This document shows positions 27,193 through 35,845 of a DNA stretch of 63,996 bases, one piece after another. The stretch is taken from contig NZ_JBAKHX010000043.1 of assembly GCF_036906915.1 (NCBI RefSeq), positions 1 through 63,996 of the forward strand, written 5' to 3'. Under the pieces are notes generated by a model. It saw only the letters and a program-made list of their open reading frames with translations, ran no database searches and was not told where the DNA came from. A program made the position numbers and the translations under genes. This DNA comes from Phytohabitans sp036906915. Lineage in GTDB: Bacteria; Actinomycetota; Actinomycetes; Mycobacteriales; Micromonosporaceae. Every line of letters starts with the position of its first letter. The stretch's first letter is position 1.

Positions 27193-27621
27193 GTGAGCGA
27201 TCCGAGCGGGCTGAGTCCGGAGCGAATCAAGCACCTGGAACTCATCCAGGCCATCGTCAGCCGGCTGGCGAACCACTCCTTTCTCATCAAGGGCTGGACG
27301 CTGACGATCGCCGCCGCGTTCTTCGCCGTCCTGGCCAATCGCCTCGACTGGGCGATCGCGCTGGTTGGGCTGATCCCGCTCGTCACGTTCTGGTTCCTCG
27401 ACGGTGTCTTCGTGCGCAACGAACGGCGGTTCCGCGATCTCTACAACGATGTCCGCAAGCAAGGCACGACGGTCGAGCTCATGGCGATGGACCTGAGGCC
27501 GTACGCGGCGCAGAACTCGTGGGCGGCGGCGACGTTCTCCACCACCATGGCGCTCTTCTACGGCGCGCTGGTGCTGGTCGACGCTGTCCTGGTCGTCGTC
27601 GCGATCGCGCGATCGGCCTAG
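27193..27621 (+). CDS. Small membrane protein of unknown function
   Basis: 142 residues from a GTG. Two adjacent helices near the N-terminus (about 28-70) follow the conserved-looking SRLANHSFLIKGW, and a third helix ends the protein. Similar small membrane proteins with this pattern occur sporadically in bacterial accessory regions, sometimes near defence genes; that connection is not supported by neighbours here. It ends inside an 18-bp palindrome. Confidence 0.6.
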   Translation: MSDPSGLSPERIKHLELIQAIVSRLANHSFLIKGWTLTIAAAFFAVLANRLDWAIALVGLIPLVTFWFLDGVFVRNERRFRDLYNDVRKQGTTVELMAMDLRPYAAQNSWAAATFSTTMALFYGALVLVDAVLVVVAIARSA

Positions 27622-27635
27622 GGCCTAGGCCCTAG
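27618..27635. terminator. 18-bp perfect palindrome between convergent genes
   Basis: CTAGGGCCTAGGCCCTAG is self-complementary over its full length and is followed by another GGGCCTAG. It covers the stop of the small membrane protein and precedes the HIT gene's stop on the other strand. It could act as a bidirectional terminator; no U-tract is present. Confidence 0.5.
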
Positions 27636-27638
27636 GGC

Positions 27639-28073
27639 CTAGCCGAGCGTCGCCCGGATCGACTCAGCCGCCCGGTCGAGGGCCTCGTGGGCGAACGCGG
27701 GACCGCGCCGCGGCCAGAGGTCACCGATCGCGTCGCCCTCCCACCGGGGCACCACGTGCACATGCAGGTGCATGACGGTCTGCGACGCGGCGCGACCCGC
27801 GGAGGTGATGACGTTGAGCCCGTCCGGGTGCAGCGCCTCGCGCACCGCGTGGGCGACGCGCAGGACAGCCTCGGTAAGCGGCCGCGCGTCAGTGGCCGAA
27901 AGGGCCCAGAGGTCGGGCACATGCCGGCGCGGGAGCACCAGGGTGTGTCCGAGGGTGGCCGGTCCCAGCGGAAAGAGCGCAAGCACGTCAGGCGTCTCAT
28001 ACAGCACCTGGGTCGCTGGCTGCCCGCCCGCTGCCGCACAGAAGGGGCACTCCCCGCCGGTCTCGGCTCCCAT
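27639..28073 (-). CDS. HIT-family protein
   Basis: 144 residues. The HIT triad is HLHVHVVP near residues 100-107, with the catalytic His in the middle. An N-terminal CPFCAA motif could bind zinc. Family members hydrolyse or transfer nucleotide phosphoramidates or dinucleotides. It is a housekeeping-type protein convergent with the preceding gene. Confidence 0.9.
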   Translation of the reverse strand: MGAETGGECPFCAAAGGQPATQVLYETPDVLALFPLGPATLGHTLVLPRRHVPDLWALSATDARPLTEAVLRVAHAVREALHPDGLNVITSAGRAASQTVMHLHVHVVPRWEGDAIGDLWPRRGPAFAHEALDRAAESIRATLG

Positions 28074-28133
28074 GCTTGATCACCCTAGACCGAGCCCGGC
28101 CGGCATCGTCGGGGTTGCCGTCAAGAGTCCGGT

Positions 28134-28170
28134 GCGGCAGCCGCGCCCTCACGTGTGGCACGGCTGCCGC
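28134..28170. terminator. Hairpin downstream of DoxX gene
   Basis: GCGGCAGCCG (28134-28143) and CGGCTGCCGC (28161-28170) form a perfect 10-bp stem with a 17-base loop, between the DoxX stop and the HIT start on the minus strand. No T-run follows. Confidence 0.6.
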
Positions 28171-28211
28171 CGTCGGTTCGAATTGGCCTTCGGCACCGGC
28201 CGCAAGCCGGG

Positions 28212-28631
28212 TTAGACGGTCACCGCCGCCGCCCGCCGCTGAGCCAGAATCGAGTCCACAGACCACTTGCCCGGGCCGAGGACCGCGATCAGCAGGAACG
28301 ACCAGCAGAACAGCGCGGACAACTCGCCGCCGTTGTTGAGAGGGAGCAGGGCGTCCGGCTGGTGCACGACGAAGTACGCGTACGCCATTGAGCCGGAGCA
28401 GATGATCGCGGCGACGCGGGTGCCCAGGCCGGCCATGACCAGCGCGCCACCGACAAACTGGATCAGCGCCGCCCACCAGCCGGGCCAAGTGCCGAGCGCG
28501 ATCGCTTCGCCGGAGCCGCGGTTGCCACCGAAGACGCCGAACAGCGACGACGCGCCATGGACCGCGAACAACAGGCCAAGTACGATCCGGAAGAGAGTGA
28601 TGACGAGGTCGTTCAGGCGAGCAGGATTCAT
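28212..28631 (-). CDS. DoxX-family membrane protein
   Basis: 139 residues with four membrane segments and the DoxX-family pattern (RIVLGLLFAVHGA near the N-terminus). GAGGAG precedes the ATG. Members may be membrane redox or quinone-related components; role here unknown. Direct repeats of TCTATA (28683-28688, 28693-28698) lie upstream and overlap the end of the AraC chimera. Confidence 0.85.
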   Translation of the reverse strand: MNPARLNDLVITLFRIVLGLLFAVHGASSLFGVFGGNRGSGEAIALGTWPGWWAALIQFVGGALVMAGLGTRVAAIICSGSMAYAYFVVHQPDALLPLNNGGELSALFCWSFLLIAVLGPGKWSVDSILAQRRAAAVTV

Positions 28632-28683
28632 CGGATCTCCTCGAAGGACGGTCCCACGGCCTAGAGATCCTAACCCAGCCCAT

Positions 28684-29676
28684 CTATACTGGTCTATATC
28701 CTAACCAGCCGTCAGCGGTCAACATCGATGTGCTTGACCCTGAGGGTGGGCGCCTTCTCAGCCCACCTGGGCGTCGGCGCGACGCGCTGCGATGCCGGTG
28801 AACGCGAGTTCCAGGATGCGGTCCACCTGATCCGGGGTGATCGGGCGGGTGTGCAGGAGCATCCGGTAGTAGAGGGGCGCATAGAGCAGCTCCACGACAT
28901 CGTCCAGGTCGACGTCGGCTCGTAACTGACCCTGCTTGATCGCGCCCTCCAACCGCTCCCGGCAGGCCCGCACGGCTGAGGTGTGCCTGATCGGCGTAGC
29001 CCACGTCAACCGCCAGACCCGCCATGCCGTCCGCACCACGCCGGCCCGAGGCTGTGGCGCCAGCCTGAGCCAGCGCGAGAAATCCTTGAAACCGCAACGT
29101 CCGCTGGAGGACCTTAGGACTCAGCCCCACCGCCTGCAGGCAGCGGCGACGCAGTTGGCTGGCGGAAAGTGCCAGGTGGGTGGCCAGGATGTCGATGTTG
29201 ACCGGGTGCCACGGCATCAGCACCTTCACGGCTTCACGCACCAGCGGATCCACGCGCACTGCACCTCGGAACTCCCGCAGGAGGTGAGCCTGCAAAAACA
29301 TCACTGCCCGCTCGGGTGTCTCGGCTCGAGCCATCGCCTCCTCGAGGCGGTCTACCGCACTTCCCCACAGCTCCGCCAGGCCCAGACGCTGGTCCACCAG
29401 GTCGTCGAGCACCGTCGGAAGGGGCGGCGCGGTACCTGGTTGGAACCGCACACCCACGATGGTGGTATGCGCCGCGATGACCTCAATCTCCGGACCGGTC
29501 AACGGACCAACCAGCTGGGGACGGCCACCGATCGGAAAGTGGATTTCGACCCCGCCAGTGGGCAGGTGCCGCTGAACGTACGCCGTGTCACCGGTGCGCT
29601 GGATCCAGACCGTCCGCACCACACCCGCCAATCCCGGCAACGGCGGACGCTCAACGTAAGACTCCACTACGGTCAT
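28684..29676 (-). pseudogene. AraC-type regulator fused to a TetR C-terminal remnant
   Basis: The first 230 or so codons encode a DUF6597-type sensor and an AraC helix-turn-helix (LATHLALSASQLRRRCLQAVG) up to VDVGYADQAHLSR near 28975. After that point the open frame is low-complexity Arg/Pro sequence. In another minus-strand frame (28758-28975) the DNA encodes a recognisable TetR C-terminal dimer domain (ELLYAPLYYRMLL and RILELAFTGI). The junction appears to join two former regulator genes. The AraC part lacks its final helices, so DNA binding is doubtful. Confidence 0.65.
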
Positions 29677-29737
29677 TCTCGCACTGAAGCGGCTGGGGAT
29701 GGCCCCGCCCGTTCAGGCGAGGCCATCCCGTGGCCGG

Positions 29738-32698
29738 TTACAGGGTCAGCGTCCAGTAGTCGATGCGTCCCGTGTCCGATGCCTGCGTGTCCTGCACCCG
29801 CAGCTTCCAGGTGCCGTCACGCGCCTCCGAGGACAGGTTCACCGTGTACGCCTTTTGAATGTTGTCTTGCCCGCCGCCGGTCCGGTTGTGCAGCACATAG
29901 GTGCTGCCGTCCGGCGCGACCAGCGTCACGACGAGGTCACCGATGTAAGGGTGGACGATGTGGACGTCCACGGTCGAGGTGGCCGGGGCGTAGCCGAGAC
30001 AACCTGAGACGACGATGGTCGAGGTGACCGTCGACTGGTCGGGGATCGCCACGTCGGTGCCGTTGGTGCGCACGCAGTCCGGCGAGCCGTCGCCGTCGCC
30101 GTCACCACCGCCGTTGCCGAGGTTCAGCTTCCAGGTGTCGATGTAACCCGTAAACCCAAAGCCCACGTCCTCCACGCGCAGCTTCCAGATGCCGCTGCGC
30201 ATCTCTGCGGACAGGTCGAGCGTGTAGGTTTCGTGAATGTCGGCATAGGGACCGCCGGTCTTGTTACGCAGCAGGTAGGTGCTGCCGTCCGGCGCCACCA
30301 GTGTCACCACCAGATCACCGCTGTTGGAGTGGACGATGTCCACCTTCACCTGTGAGGTTTCCGAGGCGTAGTCCGCGCAACCCCCCGAGACTTCGACGCT
30401 CGAGGTGACCGTGGTCACGTCCGAGATCGGAACGTCGGAGTTGTTGGTGCCCGTGCAGTCTGGCGTGCCGCCGCTCACGTTCAACGCCCAGCTGTCGATG
30501 GTGCCGGAGTGGGTCTCGTAAAGATCCTGCACCCGCAGCTTCCACGTTCCTTCGGCGACCTCCGAGGACAGGTTCACCACGTACGTCTGGTGAATGCCGC
30601 CCGTGGAGCCGAGTTCCCGGTTGCGTAGCACATAGGTGCTGCCATCGGGCGCCACCAGCGTCACAACGAGGTCGGTGACGAATTCGTGAAGGATGTGGAC
30701 CTCCACCGTCGCCTGCGCGGAGGCCATGCCCGCACAGCCGGAGATCGCAATGGCGGAATCCACAGTGGACGCGCCCGGAATCGCCACGTCGTTACCAACG
30801 ACGCCGTAACACCCCGGTATGGGTGCCGGGCTCACCGTCCAGGAGTAGAGAGCACGCCCCGTCCTGGTCGGCGACGAGCTGTCTGTCACCGTCACGGTCA
30901 CGCTGTACGTCCCGGCGGCCGTCGGGGTACCCGAAATGGCACCCGTCGAAGAATTGATCGACAGGCCCGCAGGCAACCCGGAAGCCGACCACGAGTACGG
31001 TGCGGTCCCGCCGGAGGCGGTGTGGTTGACCGGCGAGATCGGGCTGCCGAACGCGCTGGTCTGGTTGCCGGGGTTGCTCACGGCCAGGCCGGGCATGACC
31101 GTCCACGAGTATGAGGCGCGTCCCGTCCGGTAGGGCGAGCTGTTTGTCGCCGTCACGGTCACGCTGTACGTGCCGGCCGCCGTCGGGGTACCCGAAATGG
31201 CACCCGTCGAAGAATTGATCGACAGGCCCGCAGGCAACCCGGAAGCCGACCACGAGTACGGTGCGGTCCCGCCGGAGGCGGTGTGGTTGACCGGCGAGAT
31301 CGGGCTGCCGAACGCGCTGGTCTGGTTGCCGGGGTTGCTCACGGCCAGGCCGGGCATGACCGTCCACGAGTATGAGGCGCGTCCCGTCCGGTAGGGCGAG
31401 CTGTTTGTCGCCGTCACGGTCACGCTGTACGTGCCGGCCGCCGTCGGGGTACCCGAAATGGCACCCGTCGAAGAATTGATCGACAGGCCCGCAGGCAACC
31501 CGGAAGCCGACCACGAGTACGGTGCGGTCCCGCCGGTAGCGGTGTGGTTGACCGGAGAGGTCGGCATGCCGACCGCGCTGGTCTGATTGCCGGGGTTGCT
31601 GACGGCCAAGGCGACCGACCACCAGTAAAAGGTGATCCCCGTCTTGGCTGGCGACGAGCTGTCTGACGCCGTCACGGTCACGTTGTACGTTCCGGCGGCC
31701 GTGGGGGTACCGGTGACAGAACCGGTGGATGAACTGATCGACAGGCCCGGGGGCAGGCCCGTCGCCGACCATGAGTACGGGGCCGTTCCGCCGGAGGCGG
31801 TGTGGCTCATCGGCGAGATCGCCGCGCTGACCGTGCCGGTCTGGGTGCCGGGGTAACTGACCGCCAGTCCGTCGCGGACCTGGCATCCGCCCAGCGAGGC
31901 CGCCGCGGTGCAGATGTCGTCGGCGAAGGAGCGCACCTCTGTGTAGACGCCGGGCTTCTGTGGCCGGGCACAGCCCACGCCCCAGCTGGTGATCCCGACC
32001 TGGACCCACTCGTTGTTGGCGTCCCGCTTGAACATCGGGCCGCCGGAGTCGCCCTGGCATGTATCCACCCCGCCGCTGGACCAGTTACCAGCGCAGATCT
32101 CCTCGTCGAAGATCAGGCCGGCGTAGCCGCCGGTGCCGGCGCTGGCGCATTGCGTGTCGCTGATGAACGGCACGTCCGCCTTGAGCTGGAACCGATGCTG
32201 CGGTCCGTCCTCATAGGTCGCGCCCCAGCCGGCGACGGTGAAGGCCCCGTTGTGCAGCGAGGTATCGGTGGCGAGTTTGAGCAGAGGGCTGTTGATCGGC
32301 TGGGAGATACGGATCAGCGCCCAGTCCTTGCCGTTGCCGTAGTAGCCGTCCGCCACGTGGATGTAGTCGGAGGTGCGGGTGGTGCGGTTGGGGTCCTCCA
32401 GGTCGACGACGCCCCAGGTCACCGTGACCGACGTGTTGGGTCCGGTACCCAGGTCGGCCACGCAGTGTGCGGCGGTCAGGATGAGCGTCGGGGTGTACAT
32501 CGCACCCCCACAGCCCAGGGACAGGCGCACCATCCATGGGAACTCACCCTGCTGCGCCACTGTGCCGCCGACGACCTGAGGCCCGATCTGACCACCGGGC
32601 TCGGTGGCGTGAGCCGGCGTGGCGACGATGCCGCCTAACACCAGGCCCGTAAGAGCGGCGACCCCGATCCGGGATGCCGCTCGCAGTGCTTGTCTCAC
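29738..32698 (-). CDS. Secreted trypsin-like protease with Ig-like and P domains
   Basis: 986 residues from the GTG at 32698, six bases after GGGGAGGAG. A signal peptide is cut near ATPAHATEP. The S1A domain has His78 (LTAAHC), Asp125 (KDWALIRI) and Ser218 (CQGDSGGP); Asp212 predicts trypsin-like specificity. Then come four Put_Ig/He_PIG modules (about 320-660), of which three are almost identical, and three proprotein-convertase P-like domains (about 670-985). The downstream modules probably target or stabilise the protease outside the cell. DNA identity of the repeats is described separately. Confidence 0.9.
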   Translation of the reverse strand: MRQALRAASRIGVAALTGLVLGGIVATPAHATEPGGQIGPQVVGGTVAQQGEFPWMVRLSLGCGGAMYTPTLILTAAHCVADLGTGPNTSVTVTWGVVDLEDPNRTTRTSDYIHVADGYYGNGKDWALIRISQPINSPLLKLATDTSLHNGAFTVAGWGATYEDGPQHRFQLKADVPFISDTQCASAGTGGYAGLIFDEEICAGNWSSGGVDTCQGDSGGPMFKRDANNEWVQVGITSWGVGCARPQKPGVYTEVRSFADDICTAAASLGGCQVRDGLAVSYPGTQTGTVSAAISPMSHTASGGTAPYSWSATGLPPGLSISSSTGSVTGTPTAAGTYNVTVTASDSSSPAKTGITFYWWSVALAVSNPGNQTSAVGMPTSPVNHTATGGTAPYSWSASGLPAGLSINSSTGAISGTPTAAGTYSVTVTATNSSPYRTGRASYSWTVMPGLAVSNPGNQTSAFGSPISPVNHTASGGTAPYSWSASGLPAGLSINSSTGAISGTPTAAGTYSVTVTATNSSPYRTGRASYSWTVMPGLAVSNPGNQTSAFGSPISPVNHTASGGTAPYSWSASGLPAGLSINSSTGAISGTPTAAGTYSVTVTVTDSSSPTRTGRALYSWTVSPAPIPGCYGVVGNDVAIPGASTVDSAIAISGCAGMASAQATVEVHILHEFVTDLVVTLVAPDGSTYVLRNRELGSTGGIHQTYVVNLSSEVAEGTWKLRVQDLYETHSGTIDSWALNVSGGTPDCTGTNNSDVPISDVTTVTSSVEVSGGCADYASETSQVKVDIVHSNSGDLVVTLVAPDGSTYLLRNKTGGPYADIHETYTLDLSAEMRSGIWKLRVEDVGFGFTGYIDTWKLNLGNGGGDGDGDGSPDCVRTNGTDVAIPDQSTVTSTIVVSGCLGYAPATSTVDVHIVHPYIGDLVVTLVAPDGSTYVLHNRTGGGQDNIQKAYTVNLSSEARDGTWKLRVQDTQASDTGRIDYWTLTL
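30921..31536. repeat. Near-identical 261-bp direct repeats inside protease gene
   Basis: The block beginning GTCGGGGTACCCGAAATGG recurs at 30921, 31182 and 31443, exactly 261 bases (87 codons) apart. The first two units are almost identical across their full length; the third diverges about 90 bases in. Low synonymous divergence implies recent amplification or gene conversion. Confidence 0.88.
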
Positions 32699-32984
32699 GT
32701 ATCTCCTCCCCTTGCCCACCCAGACTCCTGTTCCCGCGTCGCACCAAGACGCCGTTCCGATAGCGAAAGGCTTGAAAGCATTGCGACTGGCTCGTCGCGG
32801 TGCGCCGCATGGATCCGGCTGAAGATGGTGCCCGCCCACCGCTTGGATGTCAAAATTTGCCGGGCCTTGCGAAGGTTCAGTAGACTTTCTTCACGTCTCG
32901 CGCTACAGACGTCCACAGTGGTGGGAGCACTCATGCGCTCGGACGTGAAGTCGGCGAGGTCTTGCCGAGTTAGGGTCGCGGCAG

Positions 32985-33342
32985 TCTGAGGCGATCGAGC
33001 ACGCCCGCGCTTGGGTGCGTGGTGAGGTCAAGATGATGCAGGCTCGTGCGGCGGGGTGGCCATGCGATGGGCGCGGCCAGAGACCTGCGTGGGGCGGCAC
33101 GGCATGCCGGGTACTCTGCTGGCCAGGCCGGGGCCGTCGCACACGTCGCCGCGCACGAACTGGGCGCGCCCGCCTATGCGACCAAGGCCGCACGTGCCGC
33201 CGCGCCCGAAGGCGAGGGCGATGCCGCGGGGCGACTCGAGTGCCGATGGCAGCGTGACCAACTCCCGGAGGCGATTCGGGAGCTCGTGCTCGACGATCAG
33301 CGATTGCGAAACGACATCTGCTGGTCGGTGTTTGACTGCTGA
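32985..33342 (+). pseudogene. Truncated, frameshifted immunity-type protein gene
   Basis: One frame reads EAIEHARAWVRGE up to MMQARAAG near 33056, and the next frame continues GGHAMGAARDLRGAARHAG to the end LRNDICWSVFDC at 33339, followed by TGA. This matches proteins annotated as putative immunity proteins, with EAIEHARAW near their N-terminal third. The break lies in a GGGG run at 33053-33056, where one extra G restores nothing; deleting it would rejoin the frames. The 5' portion is absent. A homopolymer sequencing error is possible. Confidence 0.6.
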
Positions 33343-33412
33343 CCGGCCATGGGACGCGAGCCCACCCTGCGGTATCCGCCCGGCGCTGGCTTGACGATCC
33401 AACGGCGCTCCG

Positions 33413-34699
33413 TCAGCGCAGCAGCCGGGCGAACGCGCGAAGCTCGTCGGTGAAGATGGCGGGTTGTTCGAACGCGGCGAAGTGCCCACCCCGGGCGACC
33501 TTGTTGAAGTAGATCAGCCGGGACTGGTAGACGCGTTCGGCCCAGACCCGCGGCGTGGGGACGATCTCGTGGGGGAAGACTGTGAAGCCGACCGGTACCC
33601 GAAAATCGTTGGGAGTGGCGGCGGTTCGTGCGTCCTCCCAGTAGATCCGCGCCGACGACGCCGCGGTGCCGGGCAGCCAGTACAACATGATGTCATCGAG
33701 GATTCGGTCGACGCCGAGGAGCTGCTCGGGGTTGCCATCGCTGTCTGTCCACTCCAGAAACTTCTCGAAGATCCATGCCGCCTGCCCGGCCGGTGAGTCG
33801 GTCAGCCCGTAGCCGACGGTTTGCGGGCGGGTGGACTGCTGGTAGATGAACCCGGCGCCGTCGTCGAAGAACCGCCGCAGCTTGTCCAACGCCGCCTGTT
33901 CCTCCGGGGTCGGCGGGTCGCCGACCGGCGGCTGGAACACCGGGAAGAAGTTGAGGTGTACCCCGGCGAGTCCGGCGGGCCCGAGCTTGGCGAGCTCGTG
34001 CGTCACCGAGCCGCCCCAGTCGCCGCCCTGGGCCAGCCAGCGGCGGTAGCCCAGGCGTGCCATCAGCTGTCCCCACGCGTTCGCGATGCGGGGGACGTTC
34101 CACCCGGTCGTCGCCGGCTTGTCGGAGAAGCCGAAACCCGGCAGCGACGGTGCTACCACGTGGAACGCGTCCGCGGCGCTGCCACCGAACGCGGTGGGGT
34201 CAGTCAGCGGCCCGATCACCTCAAGGAACTCAACGACCGAGCCCGGCCAGCCGTGCGTCAGCAGCACCGGCATGGCGTTGGCGTGGCGCGACCGCACGTG
34301 CACAAAGTGGATGCCCAACCCGTCGATCCGGGTACGGAACTGGCCGAAACCGTTGAGCTTAGCCTCTACCCGGCGCCAGTCGTACCGGGTGCGCCAGTGC
34401 TCGACCAGTGCGCGCACCCGTTGCAGTTGCGCACCCTGCGACCCGTCCGCGACGGTCTCCCGCTCCGGAAACCGGGTGGCGACCAGCCGCCGCCGCAGGT
34501 CCAGCAGCGCGGCGTCCGACACCGACAGCCGAAACGGGGTCACGGCTGTCGTCGCCGCCGGCAACGCCATACCGGGCTCGGCGGACGCCGGTGACGCGTC
34601 CATTTCCACCCAGCCCAGCGGCACCGCTACGGCCCCGGCGGTGGCTGCGGCCCGTAGGACGCCGCGACGGGTGGGGCCACCAGTGTTTTCGCTCCGCAC
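33413..34699 (-). CDS. Epoxide hydrolase-family protein with Tat-like leader
   Basis: 428 residues from the GTG at 34699 (GGGAGG four bases upstream); ATG 34717 is an alternative. A leader TRRGVLRAA suggests Tat export. The N-terminal EHN domain is followed by an alpha/beta-hydrolase fold: HGWPGS oxyanion motif, nucleophile Asp in GGDWGG, and the C-terminal catalytic His in GGHFAAFE. It would hydrate an epoxide, but substrate is unknown. The upstream ArsR-type regulator gene ends 75-93 bases away in the same orientation. Confidence 0.87.
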   Translation of the reverse strand: MRSENTGGPTRRGVLRAAATAGAVAVPLGWVEMDASPASAEPGMALPAATTAVTPFRLSVSDAALLDLRRRLVATRFPERETVADGSQGAQLQRVRALVEHWRTRYDWRRVEAKLNGFGQFRTRIDGLGIHFVHVRSRHANAMPVLLTHGWPGSVVEFLEVIGPLTDPTAFGGSAADAFHVVAPSLPGFGFSDKPATTGWNVPRIANAWGQLMARLGYRRWLAQGGDWGGSVTHELAKLGPAGLAGVHLNFFPVFQPPVGDPPTPEEQAALDKLRRFFDDGAGFIYQQSTRPQTVGYGLTDSPAGQAAWIFEKFLEWTDSDGNPEQLLGVDRILDDIMLYWLPGTAASSARIYWEDARTAATPNDFRVPVGFTVFPHEIVPTPRVWAERVYQSRLIYFNKVARGGHFAAFEQPAIFTDELRAFARLLR

Positions 34700-34791
34700 G
34701 ATTCCTCCCGAGGTCATCATCGATGCGGTACACGGTGGCAAGCCCGCCGGCGAGCGGCCAACGATTCGACAGTGCTGGAATCCCGGCCGGT

Positions 34792-35790
34792 TCAGCCCCC
34801 ATCGCCCTCTGGGCCGCTGGCCGCGACGAGCCCGTCGGCGAGCTGGGTGCGCCGGTACACCACCCGGCGTCCGGAGCGCCAGGATGTGACCAGGCCGCTG
34901 CGCCGCAGCACCGACAGGTGGAAGCTCACCGAGGGCGGGCTCTGCCCGAGCTCGCTCGCGAGGTCGGTGGTCGACTTCGGCAACGCGAGGCGGCCCAGGA
35001 TCGCCGCCCGGCTCTGCCCCAGCAACGCGCCCAGCGCGTCGCTGTCGCAGCCGGGTTGGTCCGAGCCACGCCCCCACAGCCGGCCGACGCCGCGGCAGGC
35101 GTAGACGAGCGTCGCGGGCCGGCCGGGCGCCTTGTCCACCATCAGGCGTGGCCAGGCGAAGACCGACGGGAACAGCGTCAGCCCGTCGCCCGCCAGGTCG
35201 TGCGCCACCGAATGCCGCCGCTTGTCGATCCGCAACTCCTCCCCCCGCACGCTGACCTCCGGGTGCAGGCCCGATAGCAGCGCGTCCACGCCGCCTGTGG
35301 TCAACTGGGCAGCCCGGTACGCGACGTCGTCCTCCAACACGGCGCGGAGCTGCTGCCAGTGCGGTTCGATCGCGACCGACCAGTAGCGCCACAGCGAGTC
35401 GGCCAGCCGCCGGGCACCGGCGGCCCCTTCGGCGACCAGGTCCCGTGCCGGCGCCGGTATCGGATCGCGACCCCACGCCGCCGCCACATCGGCGCGGATC
35501 TCTGCCACGTCCGCCTGCGCCACCAGGCGCAGCTGCTCGTCGATGCCGCCCGGGTGGCTGGCGGCCGAGAACAGGAAGTCGGCCACGTACGCGTTTGCCG
35601 GCAACACCGCGCGCAGCAGCGCCATGTCGACACCGGGCAGGCGGCCTCGTGTCGCCTCCCACCACGGCCGGTGCAGCGTCGACACCCCCGGCGACGACAG
35701 CTGGTACAGGCTCTGGACCACCTCGGCCAGCGGGGAGTAGCCGAACCGTATCCGCGCCACATCGGCGACACCCATTCGCAGCCGGATCAC
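34792..35790 (-). CDS. ArsR-family regulator with N-terminal DUF5937-like domain
   Basis: 332 residues. The first 230 or so residues resemble DUF5937; the C-terminus is an ArsR winged helix (LALPKSTTDLASELGQ and VSFHLSVLRRSGLVTSW). Same strand as the epoxide hydrolase, so co-expression or regulation of it is likely. Ligand unknown; no metal-binding Cys pair is seen in the recognition helix. Confidence 0.82.
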   Translation of the reverse strand: MIRLRMGVADVARIRFGYSPLAEVVQSLYQLSSPGVSTLHRPWWEATRGRLPGVDMALLRAVLPANAYVADFLFSAASHPGGIDEQLRLVAQADVAEIRADVAAAWGRDPIPAPARDLVAEGAAGARRLADSLWRYWSVAIEPHWQQLRAVLEDDVAYRAAQLTTGGVDALLSGLHPEVSVRGEELRIDKRRHSVAHDLAGDGLTLFPSVFAWPRLMVDKAPGRPATLVYACRGVGRLWGRGSDQPGCDSDALGALLGQSRAAILGRLALPKSTTDLASELGQSPPSVSFHLSVLRRSGLVTSWRSGRRVVYRRTQLADGLVAASGPEGDGG

Positions 35791-35845
35791 GCCGCGATCC
35801 TAGACGCGGCCGGCCGCGTGCACACAGTGGGCGTTCGGGGGCTAC

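Noticed and set aside
30921..31536. CRISPR-like regularity
   Set aside because: The 261-bp periodicity lies in-frame within a coding sequence encoding Ig-like domains; units are too long and spacers absent.
30792..32060. Long minus-strand frame of over 400 codons in another frame
   Set aside because: It overlaps the protease gene's repeats in a different frame and merely repeats with them; no start or domain.
34720..35665. Upstream extension of the epoxide hydrolase frame
   Set aside because: It is antisense-like shadow of the ArsR-type gene region with Arg/Pro composition and has no ribosome-binding site.
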